NCBI GenBank assembly: GCA_023055425.1
Contig: JALGPY010000035.1
Coordinates: 1,045,501-1,109,500, forward strand
Origin: Linanthus parryae
Lineage: Eukaryota; Streptophyta; Magnoliopsida; Ericales; Polemoniaceae
Length of the DNA: 64,000 bases
Direction of reading: 5' to 3'
Position numbers and translations under genes: made by a program. Under the pieces are notes generated by a model. That model was not told the origin of the DNA. It saw only the letters and a list, made by a program, of their open reading frames with translations, and searched no databases. This document shows positions 52,692 to 63,173 of the stretch, piece after piece; within the stretch, counting starts at the first letter, position 1, and each line of letters starts with the position of its first letter.

Positions 52692-54113
52692 GGTAGAAGA
52701 CATTTTCCACCCTCACACTATCGATGAAATACATTTGCCCCCTAATTTATTGATAAATACTTTTCATGCTAGTGGACGGGAAAAAAGACATAATTACCCT
52801 TAAGATTTAAGGAAATTACACCACTATAAATACCAATTATTCTCATTTTCCTCCGATTATGACATAGCAGGCCCCTCTCTCTCCACCATCGGACATCTCT
52901 CTGTCTCTCCAAAATCACTCCTGCTTAACCCCCATCATACCGAGATCTGAAATCCGAAGGAAGAGGATGAAGACAAGGTCGTTGGCGCCGCCGAAGGAAG
53001 AGGGAGAATGAGGAGAAGGTCGGCGCCGCTGCTACCGCCGTCGAAGGAAGAGAATTGCGACGACGGCCAAGTATGTGGCGACGGCTGGGGGTGGTGCGGC
53101 TCTTGGCCAAGCCATATTATCTCTCTTTCTCTTCTCTCTCTTCCTATTCTTCATTTCACAAAGAAACAGAGACTGAAGCACCACCGCCAGCAATTCCGTT
53201 GAGATGTTGGATTCCGGCGAGCAAATTCTCGAAACCCCTCCCGGAGCTTCCAAACGACGTAGGGATGAGTGTCGAGGAGTGTGATAGCTCACAAGAGCGA
53301 CGAAGTGAAGGCATCTTGGGCAAGGAAGAAGAAATCGAAGAGTTAGCTGCCGATCTCAATGCAGCTGGTGTGAGACGAACAGATTGGGCCAAATCTGTCA
53401 GCTCTCGATTGAGAGTGGTTGGAGCTCTGGGGTAGTTCAATCTTGGATTTTGAACCGTGAGAGGTGAATCTGCGGCGGGGTCAACTTAGTGACGGTCGAG
53501 ATTGGGTCGGTGGACTTCGTTCGCGTGAGGGAAGGGTGTCGATGGAGTTTTAAGGAGGAAGATGTGAGAAGTAATCGATCTCTGATCTCTCTGTTTCTCT
53601 CTCCCCCCCTAATCCATCAAAGCCATGGATGTTTCGAAGATAGTGGAGATCAAAATGAAAAGCGGTTGAAATCTCTGAAGACCAGACATTGATTTCTGAG
53701 GTACGTTCAACCACATATACAAACTTGTTTATTACAATCTGTTTGATTGTTACGAACTGATTTTTATTGTTATGTTGTTGTTGGTGGTGCTGGTGGTGGT
53801 GTGGGCATTTGGTGGTGGTGGTAGGGATTTGGTGGTAGTGGAGGTGGTGTCCGAGAACATCAATAACATCGAGAACATGATGAATTCAGTAATAAACAAA
53901 AATAGAGTGATATTTGTCAACAATTTATAAGGATAAAATGGTCATAAAAAGTCAGTGTGCACCCCTCCACTAACAGATTGTAACAGAAGGGCGGTATCTG
54001 TCCACCCTCCATCCACTGACAGAGGTGCAAAATGAATTTATCGATGGATCAGGGGGCAAAATATATTTAATTGATAGTGTGAGGGTGGAAAATATCTTTT
54101 ACCCAAAAAAACA
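52692..54113. mobile_element. Long-TIR non-autonomous element (Mutator-like), about 1.4 kb
   Basis: Left sequence from 52692 (GGTAGAAGACATTTTCCACC...) and the complement of the right end to 54113 (GGTAAAAGATATTTTCCACC...) match over about 70 bp, including CTCACACTATC and a TTTGCCCCCT block. The interior is GC-rich and codon-like (52960-53700), unlike the AT-rich surroundings, so captured host sequence is possible (Pack-MULE type). A clear 9-bp duplication is not visible in the poly-A flanks. Confidence 0.6.
52969..53700 (+). other. GC-rich interior of the long-TIR element, possible captured gene fragment
   Basis: Several overlapping open frames exist on both strands (plus strand 53055-53435 is 126 codons; minus strand 53156-53440 is 94 codons). 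A plus-strand segment reads ERRSEGILGKEEEIEELAADLNAAGVRRTDWAKSVSSRLRVVGALG, which has protein-like composition, but I recognise no family. A donor-like GGTACG lies at about 53700. Confidence 0.3.
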
Positions 54114-55247
54114 TGTTTATTTGGGGTTGTTATTCTCCGCTCCCACGCATGTAGACTACAAATTGGTATGGCCTCCTAGACGACCAACTAAGTCACTTTT
54201 GTTGCGCCAAATTTTATTCATATTGGTAGCATTTACATAATAGGTTGGATTGTGCGTCTCCTGGACGTTGATCTACCAATAATAAACATGTTATTTGTTT
54301 CTGGATGTTCTGCTTTGTAGTTGTTTTTAAGTAGTTTTATTATTTTCAATATTAGATAAGCCGAATGAATGTATTAGTTGATAAAATAGATAGAACTTAC
54401 CGTTTTATGGTTTCTGAAATAATTTTATTGTGAGTTTTAGAAGTGTTCAATGACTCAATCCCTAGTCTACTTAACCCTAATGAAAAGTGTAGATACTTGG
54501 ATCTAACTAGAGCTGCAATTTCGGTTCGGTTCACCCGAGAACCGAACCGAAACCGCTAGGGTTGGAACCGGATAAAATCAACCGGAACCGAACCGAAGAC
54601 CCGTAGAACCGGACCGAACCGGACCCGGGGGGTCTCCGGTTACGGTTCGGTTTTAGTAAAATGCGGAATCGGAACCGGTGGAACCGGAACCGGAACCGGT
54701 CCGGAACCGACCCCAGAACCGGTGTGTAACGTTCGGATTTTCAAACGTTGGGGTTGTGACCGTTGGAGAAGGCCTGAACGGTCAGTGACCGTTTGGGCGA
54801 TTTTTGTATTTTTTTTTTCACCTTCCCTCCCCTTCCTTTAAATCCTATAAATACCCAACCCATACTACAATTTTTTTCACACTTCATCAACAAACTCTCT
54901 CAACATTTCTCACAATTCTTCACTCAAAAATCATCCTACACTCTCCAAAATTCATTCTCCAATCTCCATATTCCTCAATCCTCAATTCCAATTTCCACAC
55001 ACACTCTCAAAAATCAAAATCACTCAAAAATCGTCATCGCTCTCGTCTTCAAAATTCGACAAGCAAGAGCAACGCATCTTCCATATTCGGCAACGCATCT
55101 TCAATCTTCGACGTTTCGCTTCACCTCCAAGAATTATTCTTGGAGTTTGTAAGTTTTATTTTTTGTTGTTTGCTATTTGATTGTGTTATTATTTGTGCTT
55201 TATTTGTAAAACTTAATTTTTTTTAATCACATTTCTATAAGAAAAAA

Positions 55248-57395
55248 ATGGCTTCTTCTTCTCGTGCAAATTTTGATGACCAAAACAACCAATACGTACC
55301 CATAATCGAAGAAATTGATATTGATGATCAAATGGACATTTTATTTGGCCCTAATGCTTTTGACGGTATAGAGGAAAATGATCCGAATTTAGGTAGTAAT
55401 AAAAGAACACGTAAGGCGGAAAAACCTAAAAAAAGCCCCGTTTGGGAACATATGGATAAATTACCCGATGGTGTAGACGCCAACGGTACACCAAAATTTA
55501 GGGCTAAATGCAAACATTGTCAAAAAAGTTTTGTGTTGGATAAAACCGGTGGATTAGGATCACTTAGAAAACACTTACAAAATGTACACGGACTTTTGAA
55601 AGATACACCCGCCGTAGGCGACGCGATGCTCCAATCCCAACTAGGATTCGACGCATAAGGCAACGTAGTTACTTTTGTCTACGATGAAAATAGGGCAATA
55701 AAAGCATTATCTCATTATATCATGGCCACTGAAAAACCTCTAAATATGACCGACGACAACGAGTGGGACACATTAGTACAAACCTCTTTTTGTCCGGGTT
55801 ATAAGCATATTAGTAGACACACTATTAGAAAAAATATAATGGAAACATATAGTGAGAGGAAAGTGGAACTTATGCAAACATTTTTTGATTCTAATTTCAT
55901 AGTTGGTTGTACTTCGGATATGTGGTCGGGTAGAAATAACAAAGGATATATTTGCGTCACCGCACACTACATTGACACTAATTGGACTTTACAAAAACAT
56001 GTTATTGCATTTCAAGAAGTTGTGTATCCTCACAACGGTGTAAACATAGGAGAAGTCATAATCGATATTGTTGAAGAGTGGGGTATTGATCAACGAATTA
56101 CATCAATTACTTTTGACAATGCATCGGCATGTGATAGTGCGATAGATCATATTCGAACTTTGATACAAACACCATTTCGCGAAGAAATCGAACATGTTCG
56201 TTGTGTATGTCACATTATCAATTTAATTGTACAAGTTGGTTTGAAAAAACTAGAAGAGTATATTTCTCCTATTCGTGATGCTATTCTCTTTATTGCGTCT
56301 TCAAACAAAAGACAAAAACTTTATGGGGGTTATTGTGCTAAAATAGGCAAGAAAAAAAGAAGGTTTGGGGGAGATTGTAGGACTAGATGGAACTCCACTT
56401 ATTTGATGTTGAAAAGTGTTGAAGGTTATGAGACCACAATCACACATTTTTTCAATGAAAATGACAATCCCGGATCCGTTACACAAAATGATTGGAACGC
56501 CGCAAGTGTCTTAAGAGAGTTTCTTGAACCATTTTATGACGCCACTAATATTCATTCGGGTGTTTATTATCCTACTACTAACAACGTTATTCCACAACTA
56601 TTGTTTTTAACGTCGGCTTTTCAACAATATAGGGGGAATGAAATTTTATACGAGGCAATTAACGACATGGAAGACAAATTTCTCAAATATTTTGAAACGA
56701 TCCCTATGATTTTTTGTTTGTCAAGTATTTTGGACCCAAGACAAAAGGATGCTTCCGTAGGTTTTATGCTAAACCAAATTTCGGAAAACATGACTACCCC
56801 ATATAGACCCGTAGTGATATCACCAACTATTGAACAAGTTAAACAAGAACTTAATGTTATGTACGATAAATATCTTGCTAAATTTGGTGTTAGTGGTGGT
56901 TCTCAAAAATCATCGAGCGATCCGAAGGGTAAGGGCAAGGGTAAGAGTAAGTACGCTATTGGTTCTTTATTTAAGACTACACAAGTCACACCCACCGCGA
57001 CTAGTTGCGTCTCGGAATTAACGTTGTTTCTCAACCAACATTATTTCATAAATGTGTCGGAGAGAGACATAGAAAATTTTGATATACTTGATTGGTGGAA
57101 AAATTATGAAAGAACTTATCCAATTGTTTCTAAAATGGCACGTGATTTACTAACCCCTCCCGCTTCTACAGTCCCTTCCGAATCTACTTTTAGTGCAAGT
57201 AAACGAGTTTTGTCGGAGAAAAGATCGTTCCTAACCTCGGAGATATTGGAGGTACTCATATGCTCGAAGGATTGGAGCGACGCCAACAAACGCACACAAG
57301 ACCTACACCCTTTGGACGTTATGGTCACCGAACTTTACAAAGAATTGGGAATAGACCCGGACACTCCCCTAGATGTAGACCAATTGCCAACCTAG
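55248..57395 (+). pseudogene. hAT transposase (BED finger, core, hAT dimerisation) with one premature stop
   Basis: ATG 55248 opens 136 codons to a TAA at 55656-55658. The same frame continues at once and stays open to TAG at 57393-57395, 716 codon positions in all. The BED zinc finger is at about residues 65-110 (PVWEHMDKL, KCKHCQKSF, GSLRKHLQNVH). The RNase-H-like core has VGCTSDMWSG and ITSITFDNASACDSAI with the two Asp regions. The hAT C-terminal dimerisation block is ARDLLTPPASTVPSESTFSASKRVLSEKRSFL. A second ATG at 55722 could start a protein lacking the DNA-binding finger. Known role: cut-and-paste transposition via the TIRs. Confidence 0.9.
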
Positions 57396-57456
57396 TTAAG
57401 TAGACCCGAACTTTGTATGTAAGTTAGAAAAAATGCAAATGATTTTTAGTTAAGTA

Positions 57457-57716
57457 CTACCTCTGTTTCGCCTGTTTCAGCCTACTTCACTTTTTGTCAC
57501 TATTCACTGGGTTACTTTCATCCGGTGATTTGATTAGCAAGACGAATCAAGAATTTGGTAATCTTTGCATGGTGTTATAGAGGAAAGTTTATTCTAAAAT
57601 ACCATGAAAAAATTGTTAAAAAATTACATCGTTTTGGTACCCAAATCACCAAGTCAAAGTGACTCAGTTACGGGTTAAAAAGTCAAACGCAGACGAAACA
57701 GACGAAACGGAGGTAG
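57457..57716. mobile_element. Stowaway-like MITE inside the hAT element (core family member 3)
   Basis: 260 bp; ends CTACCTCTGTTTCG and the complement of CTACCTCCGTTTCG, with TA at both flanks (57455-57456, 57717-57718). The interior folds back and contains the 'gtgatttgattagcaa' core also seen at 37368-37603 and 42927-43468. Confidence 0.75.
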
Positions 57717-58313
57717 TAGGTGCCAACCTAGTTGGGATGTACTTAAACTATAGTGATGCAATTTTTTCTAACATTTGATGTTTTAACTTTTAATCAATAA
57801 TAAAAGTTTATTTTGTTTTTTCCACTTATTTGTCAAGTTTTGATGTTTTTTTTAAATATTTGTGAAAAGTGTTGTCAAGTTTAAATACATAACATTCAAA
57901 GCATTAATAACATTCCCTAAATACATAAATATTAAAAAAATCTAGTATTAATTAATAACAATTCCTAAACCCTAACCCTAATTTAATCAATGAACCCTAC
58001 CTAACCCTAACTTTCTTAATTAATACTTAATACTTATTAATTAAAACTACAACAATTCAAATATCAACACAAAAACAAAAAAAAAATGGCCTACCGGTTC
58101 CTGAACCGAACCGAACCGAAAACCGAACCGGTGAAGGATCCGGTTCCGGTTAACGGGTCGGGTTCGGTTCTAGCAATTCAAAATTACCGGTTCCGGTTCA
58201 ACCGAACCGAACTCGGTCTTTGAACCGCCGAACCGAACCGAAACCGACCGGTTCCGGCTTCAGTCGGTTCGGTTCCGGTTCGGTTGAACCGAAATCGCAC
58301 CCCTAGATCTAAC

Positions 58314-59597
58314 CATACTTACACTTAACCACGTGGCACTCACATGTATGGTGTATTTGTACTCCACATACACTGTATATATATGCTTATATATCCGCAT
58401 ACTTACATGACGGTAATGAGACAGGGTCGTCTCGCATGTGAGTTAAAAGATAAGTGGTCTGAAGGCTAGAGTAAGGTTCGTCGCATGAGAGAGTTATACA
58501 TATACTCGCATGTGATCCTTGTGTGTTACTCAAGAGATCTGCATAATATCCGCCTATATATACGGTCAACGGTTTCTTATGCGAGGTACTTATATAACTG
58601 TCGTATGCGATTATATAACTACTCATAACTGTTGTCCCGAGACTAGTCTATATAGGAAGGTTATCCCTTTCATAGATGTTCGAATCTTCGATGATTCTAA
58701 GCCTTTCCTTGCTCTACTGTCTCTATCTTGAGTAACACAGTAGGCTTACTCTTATCTCTAACTCACTTTCATCCTTCCCATTTATATCTCGATCTCTTTG
58801 TATCATTTGTAGTTGTTTTATTCTGTTGCAGGTACACGCGGTAATCTATCTCATGCTTTCCCCTTGTCTACAATAAGTTTTAGTTACCTCGTAAACATGT
58901 GTCACCAAAGTATATACCAAAACAGTTAAAAGTGGTTTGTAAGACGGGTGAACTATATATAGCTCAAGGACCAAAATCATATAACAACTTTACACTACTA
59001 CGAATTTTGAAAGTACTCTTCTAAGAGTCCATGTGTTCCATTGATAACGAGTCAAATTACGATTCTCAAATGGATATGGTTTTTGCATATCAACACCAAT
59101 GAGAGGAAACATCTCTAGAAGGCACAAATAAAACAGACTGATCCCACATTATCATGATGCAGGACAAATAGTTCTCACACCATGACAAAATCCATAGAAT
59201 TCCAACTCAAAATCAATTGGCAGTGTGAATTAACTTGGAGCAAGCAACAATTCTCAACTTGGCTTATGAGCTTCATGAGAAATTTACATGGCTTTGATAC
59301 CATATCCAACATCATGTGGCATTCAACCTCAAAATATTGGAGAAAATTGAGAGTGGCCCGGAACTTATTATCGGACAGCTCATAAAGTTTCAAATATTTA
59401 GACACCTTATGTTCGAGAACAAAGAAAACTATACATACATTCTACAGGCTATCAATAAATAGTAGTAATACAGACGGATGAATCATATTCCCACTTCAGA
59501 TGGCTATGATGACCTTACAATGCTCTCTTTGGATCCAAGAGATAAAATAGTTAACTTTGCCCTTTCTACACAACAAATAATCGAAATAATTACAAGG
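58314..59597. other. Intergenic region, no gene recognised
   Basis: No coding motif on either strand. The part around 58320-58870 has 'tatata'-rich and 'gcatgtgag' words and could be an LTR remnant, but no termini were identified. The rest is ordinary AT-rich spacer leading into the 3' side of the mTERF exon. Confidence 0.45.
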
Positions 59598-60137
59598 TTA
59601 AAACCGAACCCAACAACGACTGCACTGTGCCATACAATCACCTTTGCAATCGACATTGAACCCCAACACTTTAGGATTACGAAGAAGAAGGTTCCTAAGT
59701 GATTTCCCTTTTACTTGCCATACCTTCTCCAAAACCTGCACATTGTTCTTCAACTCATCTTCAAGACTACAACCCAGAACCTCGGGGAACTTCTTAAGCA
59801 CCTTGGAGAGATCTTCATCAGTAAGGCTTAAGCTCCTAAGGTAATCTAATATTTCATTAACAAGTTCGAGCTTCGGCACTTCCTTTTTCCTTTCTTCACC
59901 CCAGTACGGCGAGTGGATCTGACCGAAAGCTTTGGCTAGAATTTTATCTCCCTCTTCAACACTAAATTTGAATTCACAAAGAGCTTGTTTGCATTCTTCC
60001 CATGCCTTCCTATCTTCATCGCTCAAGACAAAATTATGCGTTTGCGCAGTTGCGTGTAGCCCCCGTTTCAAAGAAGGAGAAATGTAAGGACATGACAACT
60101 TCGTATTTGCTTTAGGAAAAGCTGGAAGGCGATTGGG
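59598..60137 (-). CDS. mTERF-family protein, last exon
   Basis: 179 codons ending TAA (59598-59600), preceded by a strong acceptor CTTGTTTGCAG|CCC. The start has Ser/Arg-rich transit-peptide character (PSLKRGLHATAQTH). Then come a helical region (DRKAWEECKQALCEFKFSVEEGDKILAKAFG) and two mTERF-like repeats (LSKVLKKFPEVLGCSLEDEL and SLRNLLLRNPKVLGFNVD). It ends DCKGDCMAQCSRCWVRF, a Cys-rich tail. mTERF proteins bind organellar nucleic acids and act in chloroplast or mitochondrial gene expression. No ATG is in frame after the acceptor, and the first exon was not found, so the gene may be intact with a distant exon or may be broken. Confidence 0.65.
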   Translation of the reverse strand, partial: PNRLPAFPKANTKLSCPYISPSLKRGLHATAQTHNFVLSDEDRKAWEECKQALCEFKFSVEEGDKILAKAFGQIHSPYWGEERKKEVPKLELVNEILDYLRSLSLTDEDLSKVLKKFPEVLGCSLEDELKNNVQVLEKVWQVKGKSLRNLLLRNPKVLGFNVDCKGDCMAQCSRCWVRF

Positions 60138-60178
60138 CTGCAAACAAGAGATAGGAGAAAGGCACGCAGTTACAAATA

Positions 60179-60223
60179 TGACTGCAGATCAAATGGTCAC
60201 CGGTTAGATCCCGGTTGGGCCCT
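60179..60223 (+). pseudogene. tRNA-Cys 3'-half relic
   Basis: Matches the 3' part of the tRNA at 61878-61949 from the anticodon arm (gactGCAgatcaaa) to the acceptor (ttgggccct). The T loop is TTAGATC instead of TTCGATC, which destroys the B box. The 5' half is missing. It lies in the sequence just upstream (on the minus strand) of the mTERF acceptor. Confidence 0.75.
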
Positions 60224-60226
60224 GTA

Positions 60227-60852
60227 AATTATTTCAATACTTTTGAAAAATTTGCATTAACATTCCTTTAAAGTACTAGCCTATGTTACCTGGACTCGGG
60301 TGCGGGTGTCATGTCGGGTGTGTATCCAAGAGTCGGATTTGCTGATTTGATAAATTTTGAGATACGGGAACTCGGCTAAAAAGTATCCAAAATATGGACA
60401 CGGGTGCGGGGATATTGCATTAATACATGTTCAAATTTATTATATATTTTTTGTATGGATTTTGATATAAGTCGCAACATATACTAAACAACTAAAATTC
60501 AGTTTCTTCATTAGTATAACTCATTTTTCTATTGCCACTGCTGGAGGGACTCAACTGGTACTGTTGTGAGACTTTGAGAGTAGAAATTGCAATTTTCCTA
60601 TATAAAAATTTATAAATGAACTAATTAAAGAAGCAAACTCTTTGGGCTGTTTACTTAACAGCACAGCCCAAAGCAAATAAGTCTCAGAAGCCCACTACAT
60701 AAGCTCTTTAGGGTTTTTATAAGGAAGGGTATACTTGTAAAATTGAGAAAATCAATGGGTAATCCAGTAAAAATAGGCAAGATAAGTGGGTGTTGACGTG
60801 TTGTCTTCAACATCGCACATCGTTCCCGTCGCTGCTCTTCTGGATTACGGCC
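60227..60852. other. Intergenic or promoter region with a telo-box-like motif
   Basis: No coding motif. At 60709-60716 'tagggttt' resembles a telo-box, often found upstream of plant genes for translation or organelle functions, and precedes the small plus-strand ORF at 60853. A 'ggactcgggtgcgggtgtc' block at 60293-60310 recalls a dispersed repeat. Confidence 0.3.
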
Positions 60853-61041
60853 ATGGCCGCCGCCGGTGCTTCCAGGGCACTTTCCTTCTCCTTTCTTCCC
60901 ACAGAATCCTTCCTTACCGTCGTCGGTCAACGAACAGCCGCGTCGGAAGTCATTTTCGAGAATCCGCCACAAATCCCACACCCGCGTCGGATCGTATCGA
61001 CCCGGGTACTTGGGCGATTCCGACGAGTCCGGGTAACGTAG
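60853..61041 (+). CDS. Possible orphan first exon (Ser/Arg-rich, transit-peptide-like)
   Basis: 62 codons from ATG in an ideal plant context (ccATGGCC), starting MAAAGASRALSFSFLP. GC content and codon use differ from the AT-rich surroundings. A donor-like GG|GTAACG near 61032 could end an exon before the stop. Downstream sequence is the tRNA-Cys duplication, with no second exon. It may be the 5' piece of a gene for an organelle-targeted protein, cut off by the duplication. Confidence 0.3.
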   Translation: MAAAGASRALSFSFLPTESFLTVVGQRTAASEVIFENPPQIPHPRRIVSTRVLGRFRRVRVT

Positions 61042-61439
61042 GTACTAGCAATTGAAGTAATAAATAAAACTCCCACTTCATTTTGCCTTCAACAATCCCC
61101 TCCTAAACATTAGAATTTTCAATACACTTTCTTTTAATCAACACACAGAGTATTGACTAGACATCAATATTCTCAATCAAATCTCAACTGGAAACCGATG
61201 GTTGGCAATTCTAAGGAAAAATCAAGAAAGAATCGGGTTATGAATTTCAGAATGGTTGATGGCGGGGTTGCAGAATCAAAAGATGCAGTGGATATCCTTA
61301 CGTGCAAGAAAAGTCGGGATTGAGAGAAACAAAGAACACATACGGCTCAGAAGTCGAACTTGGGATCAATTTAAACTTGGTTGCAGACTTTCAAAGGGTG
61401 TTTTCCGCAGCCCTCTTTAACAAAACAGAAACCTTAGTA

Positions 61440-61689
61440 CTCCCTCAGTCCCAACTATATTGTCACACTTTCCTAAAAGAGAGTTCCAAATTAATTGTCA
61501 TACTTTAGAAAATAAACAAACTTTTTAACTTTACTTCCATACATACCCTTTTCTCTTTCTTGATATTTCACTTTTCAAGAAAAAATTGCATATATGACAA
61601 AGCACAATTTAGTAAATTTATCAAGTCAAAAGGATCTCCTTAAAGACTGTGAAAAGTCCACCCAGAGTATTATTTTGGTGCAGAGGGAG
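61440..61689. mobile_element. Stowaway MITE, 250 bp (duplication block 1)
   Basis: Ends CTCCCTCAGTCCC and the complement of CTCCCTCTGCACC, with TA on both sides (61438-61439, 61690-61691). Confidence 0.85.
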
Positions 61690-61877
61690 TACTACATTGT
61701 CATAGAAACTCCATAGGTGTAGATACACCATTTCCCCTAAATTTGGTTTGCAATGCATCCATAAAGTGAATAGTAGCAATAAGGGGAACAAGAAAATAAG
61801 GTTGACTTATTATACAAAAGGAATAAAGTATCTTCTGATAAAGAAACAGACTATTGGCATTTGGCAAGATATCCATA

Positions 61878-61949
61878 GGGTCCATAGCTCAGTGGTATAG
61901 CATTTGACTGCAGATCAAATGGTCACCGGTTCGATCCCGGTTGGGCCCC
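61878..61949 (+). tRNA. tRNA-Cys (GCA)
   Basis: A 72-nt cloverleaf: acceptor GGGTCCA with TGGGCCC, anticodon loop CTGCAGA with anticodon GCA, T arm ACCGG-TTCGATC-CCGGT. It matches the plant nuclear tRNA-Cys pattern. There are two departures. In the D stem position 22 is T, leaving a C13/T22 mismatch. The discriminator base is C, where tRNA-Cys normally has U73, a main identity base for cysteinyl-tRNA synthetase. Transcription may occur (A and B boxes present), but charging could be weak. Confidence 0.8.
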
Positions 61950-62421
61950 GTAATTGACTTTCCTAACATTATTATCAATAAAGTAACAAATAACACTGCC
62001 TCCTTATTTTGCCTTCAGGAATCATCTCGTAAGCAATAGAAATTTTAAATACACTTGTTTCTTCAATCAACAAACTGACTATTGGCCTGATATCCATTTT
62101 CTCACTCATATTTCAACTGGAAATTAAATGATTGGCAATTCATTGGACCCCAGGAAAAATTAAGACTCATATTATGAATTTCAGGATGGTGCTTGTGGAA
62201 TGGAATGATGGTGGAGTTGTAGAATCGAAGGATGCAGTAGATCTACCTACGTGCAAGAAAAATCGGGAATGAGAGAACCGAATAACACTCACGCCCCAAG
62301 GGCTCAATTTAAATTTGGTTGCTGACTTTCAAAGGGTGCCGTTGGTGCTGCGAAAAGGAGACTTTCAATGTATCCCAAAGTGTTCTCTGCAGCCATCTTT
62401 ACCAAATTAGAAACCAAAATA

Positions 62422-62608
62422 CTCCCTCCGTCCCAGTTATACTGTCATACTTTCCTAAAAGAGAATTCCAAATTAATTGTCATACTTCAGAAAAATTACA
62501 AGCCTTTTAACTTGACTTCCCTACTAATTAGTAAATTTATCAAGTCAAAAGCATCTCCTCAAAGCATGTGAAAAGTCCACCCACACTATTATTTTGTGGC
62601 GGAGGGAG
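62422..62608. mobile_element. Stowaway MITE, 187 bp (duplication block 2)
   Basis: Ends CTCCCTCCGTCCC and the complement of CTCCCTCCGCCAC, with TA flanks (62420-62421, 62609-62610). It sits at the same relative position as 61440-61689, so it was inherited through the duplication; it is shorter by an internal deletion. Confidence 0.85.
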
Positions 62609-62792
62609 TACTATAATTTCATAGACCAAAACTCCATTGGTGTAGATACACCATTTCCCCTAAATTTGGTTTACAATGTATCCCTAAAGGAAATAGTTGC
62701 AATAAGGAGGACAAGAAAATAAGGTTAACCAATTATACAAAAGGAATAAGTATTTTCTGATCAACAAACGGACTATTGGCAAGATATCCATA

Positions 62793-62825
62793 GGATCCAT
62801 AGCTCAGTGGTGGAGAATTTGATTG
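62793..62825 (+). pseudogene. tRNA-Cys 5'-half relic
   Basis: Starts 'ggatccatagctcagtgg' like the tRNA at 61878 and loses similarity within the anticodon arm (ttgattgcccg). The anticodon, T arm and acceptor 3' strand are gone. Confidence 0.75.
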
Positions 62826-62921
62826 CCCGATTAACTTCCCTTTAAAGACCTAACCATTTAAGTAAAAGAATAAACGTCCCTCTTCATTTTTCCTTCAAGA
62901 ATCCTGCTCGAGAACAAAGGA

Positions 62922-63145
62922 TGAAAGTGAACTTGGGACATATCTAGAAAGAGTCTCAAGGACAATACGCTTAATAGGGTTTCTGGACCAAGTTCGTGTG
63001 TATAAAAGGTAGGAGAAGAACAGAGTTTGGATTAAGGCTGGGAGGGGGGCCTCGGCACGCAAGTTACCTAGTAAGTTTGGTATTTCTTATGTAATTCTGC
63101 GATTATAGTTGGTAAAGTGAGTTTGAGTTATCTGTATCTTCATCA
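62922..63145 (+). mobile_element. 5' LTR of a plus-strand LTR retrotransposon
   Basis: Begins TGAAAGTGAAC and ends CTTCATCA one base before a primer site. A TATAAAAGG box lies at about 63001-63009. The short length (224 bp) is plausible for small plant LTR elements. The left boundary is inferred from the TG and from loss of similarity to the tRNA-Cys repeat. Confidence 0.5.
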
Positions 63146-63146
63146 A

Positions 63147-63159
63147 TGGTATCAGAGCA
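63147..63159 (+). other. Primer-binding site (tRNA-iMet type)
   Basis: TGGTATCAGAGCA directly after the LTR end; it marks the start of an internal region that continues beyond the window. Confidence 0.8.
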
Positions 63160-63173
63160 GACTGCTCTGTGGG

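Larger units (their letters stand above)
54508..58305 (+). mobile_element. hAT transposon, nearly autonomous, TSD GATCTAAC
   Basis: 3798 bp with a perfect 8-bp target duplication GATCTAAC (54500-54507, 58306-58313). Terminal repeats begin TAGAGCTGCAATTTCGG and the complement of TAGGGGTGCGATTTCGG. Both subterminal regions are crowded with GGTTCGGTT/AACCGAACC words, probable transposase-binding sites. It encodes a BED-finger hAT transposase interrupted by one stop, and carries a MITE in its 3' untranslated part. Confidence 0.95.
61060..62825 (+). repeat. Tandem duplication (about 915-bp period) carrying tRNA-Cys
   Basis: Blocks 61060-61950 and 61985-62825 align along their length: a 'ttttgccttcaa' start, the 'caaagggtg' block, a Stowaway at the same relative place, the 'gtagatacaccatttcccctaaatttgg' block and a tRNA-Cys at the end. 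The tRNA starts are 915 bp apart (61878 and 62793). A third, shorter block begins after 62825. Confidence 0.8.

Noticed and set aside
54793..55226. Two overlapping plus-strand ORFs (119 and 140 codons) before the hAT transposase
   Set aside because: Low-complexity Ser/Phe/His-rich translation of CT-rich 5' untranslated sequence; no ATG context or motif.
60655..60981. 108-codon minus-strand ORF that might be the first mTERF exon
   Set aside because: Its opening codon is GTG, it is antisense to the better supported ATG at 60853, and it lacks a donor joining it in frame to 60137.
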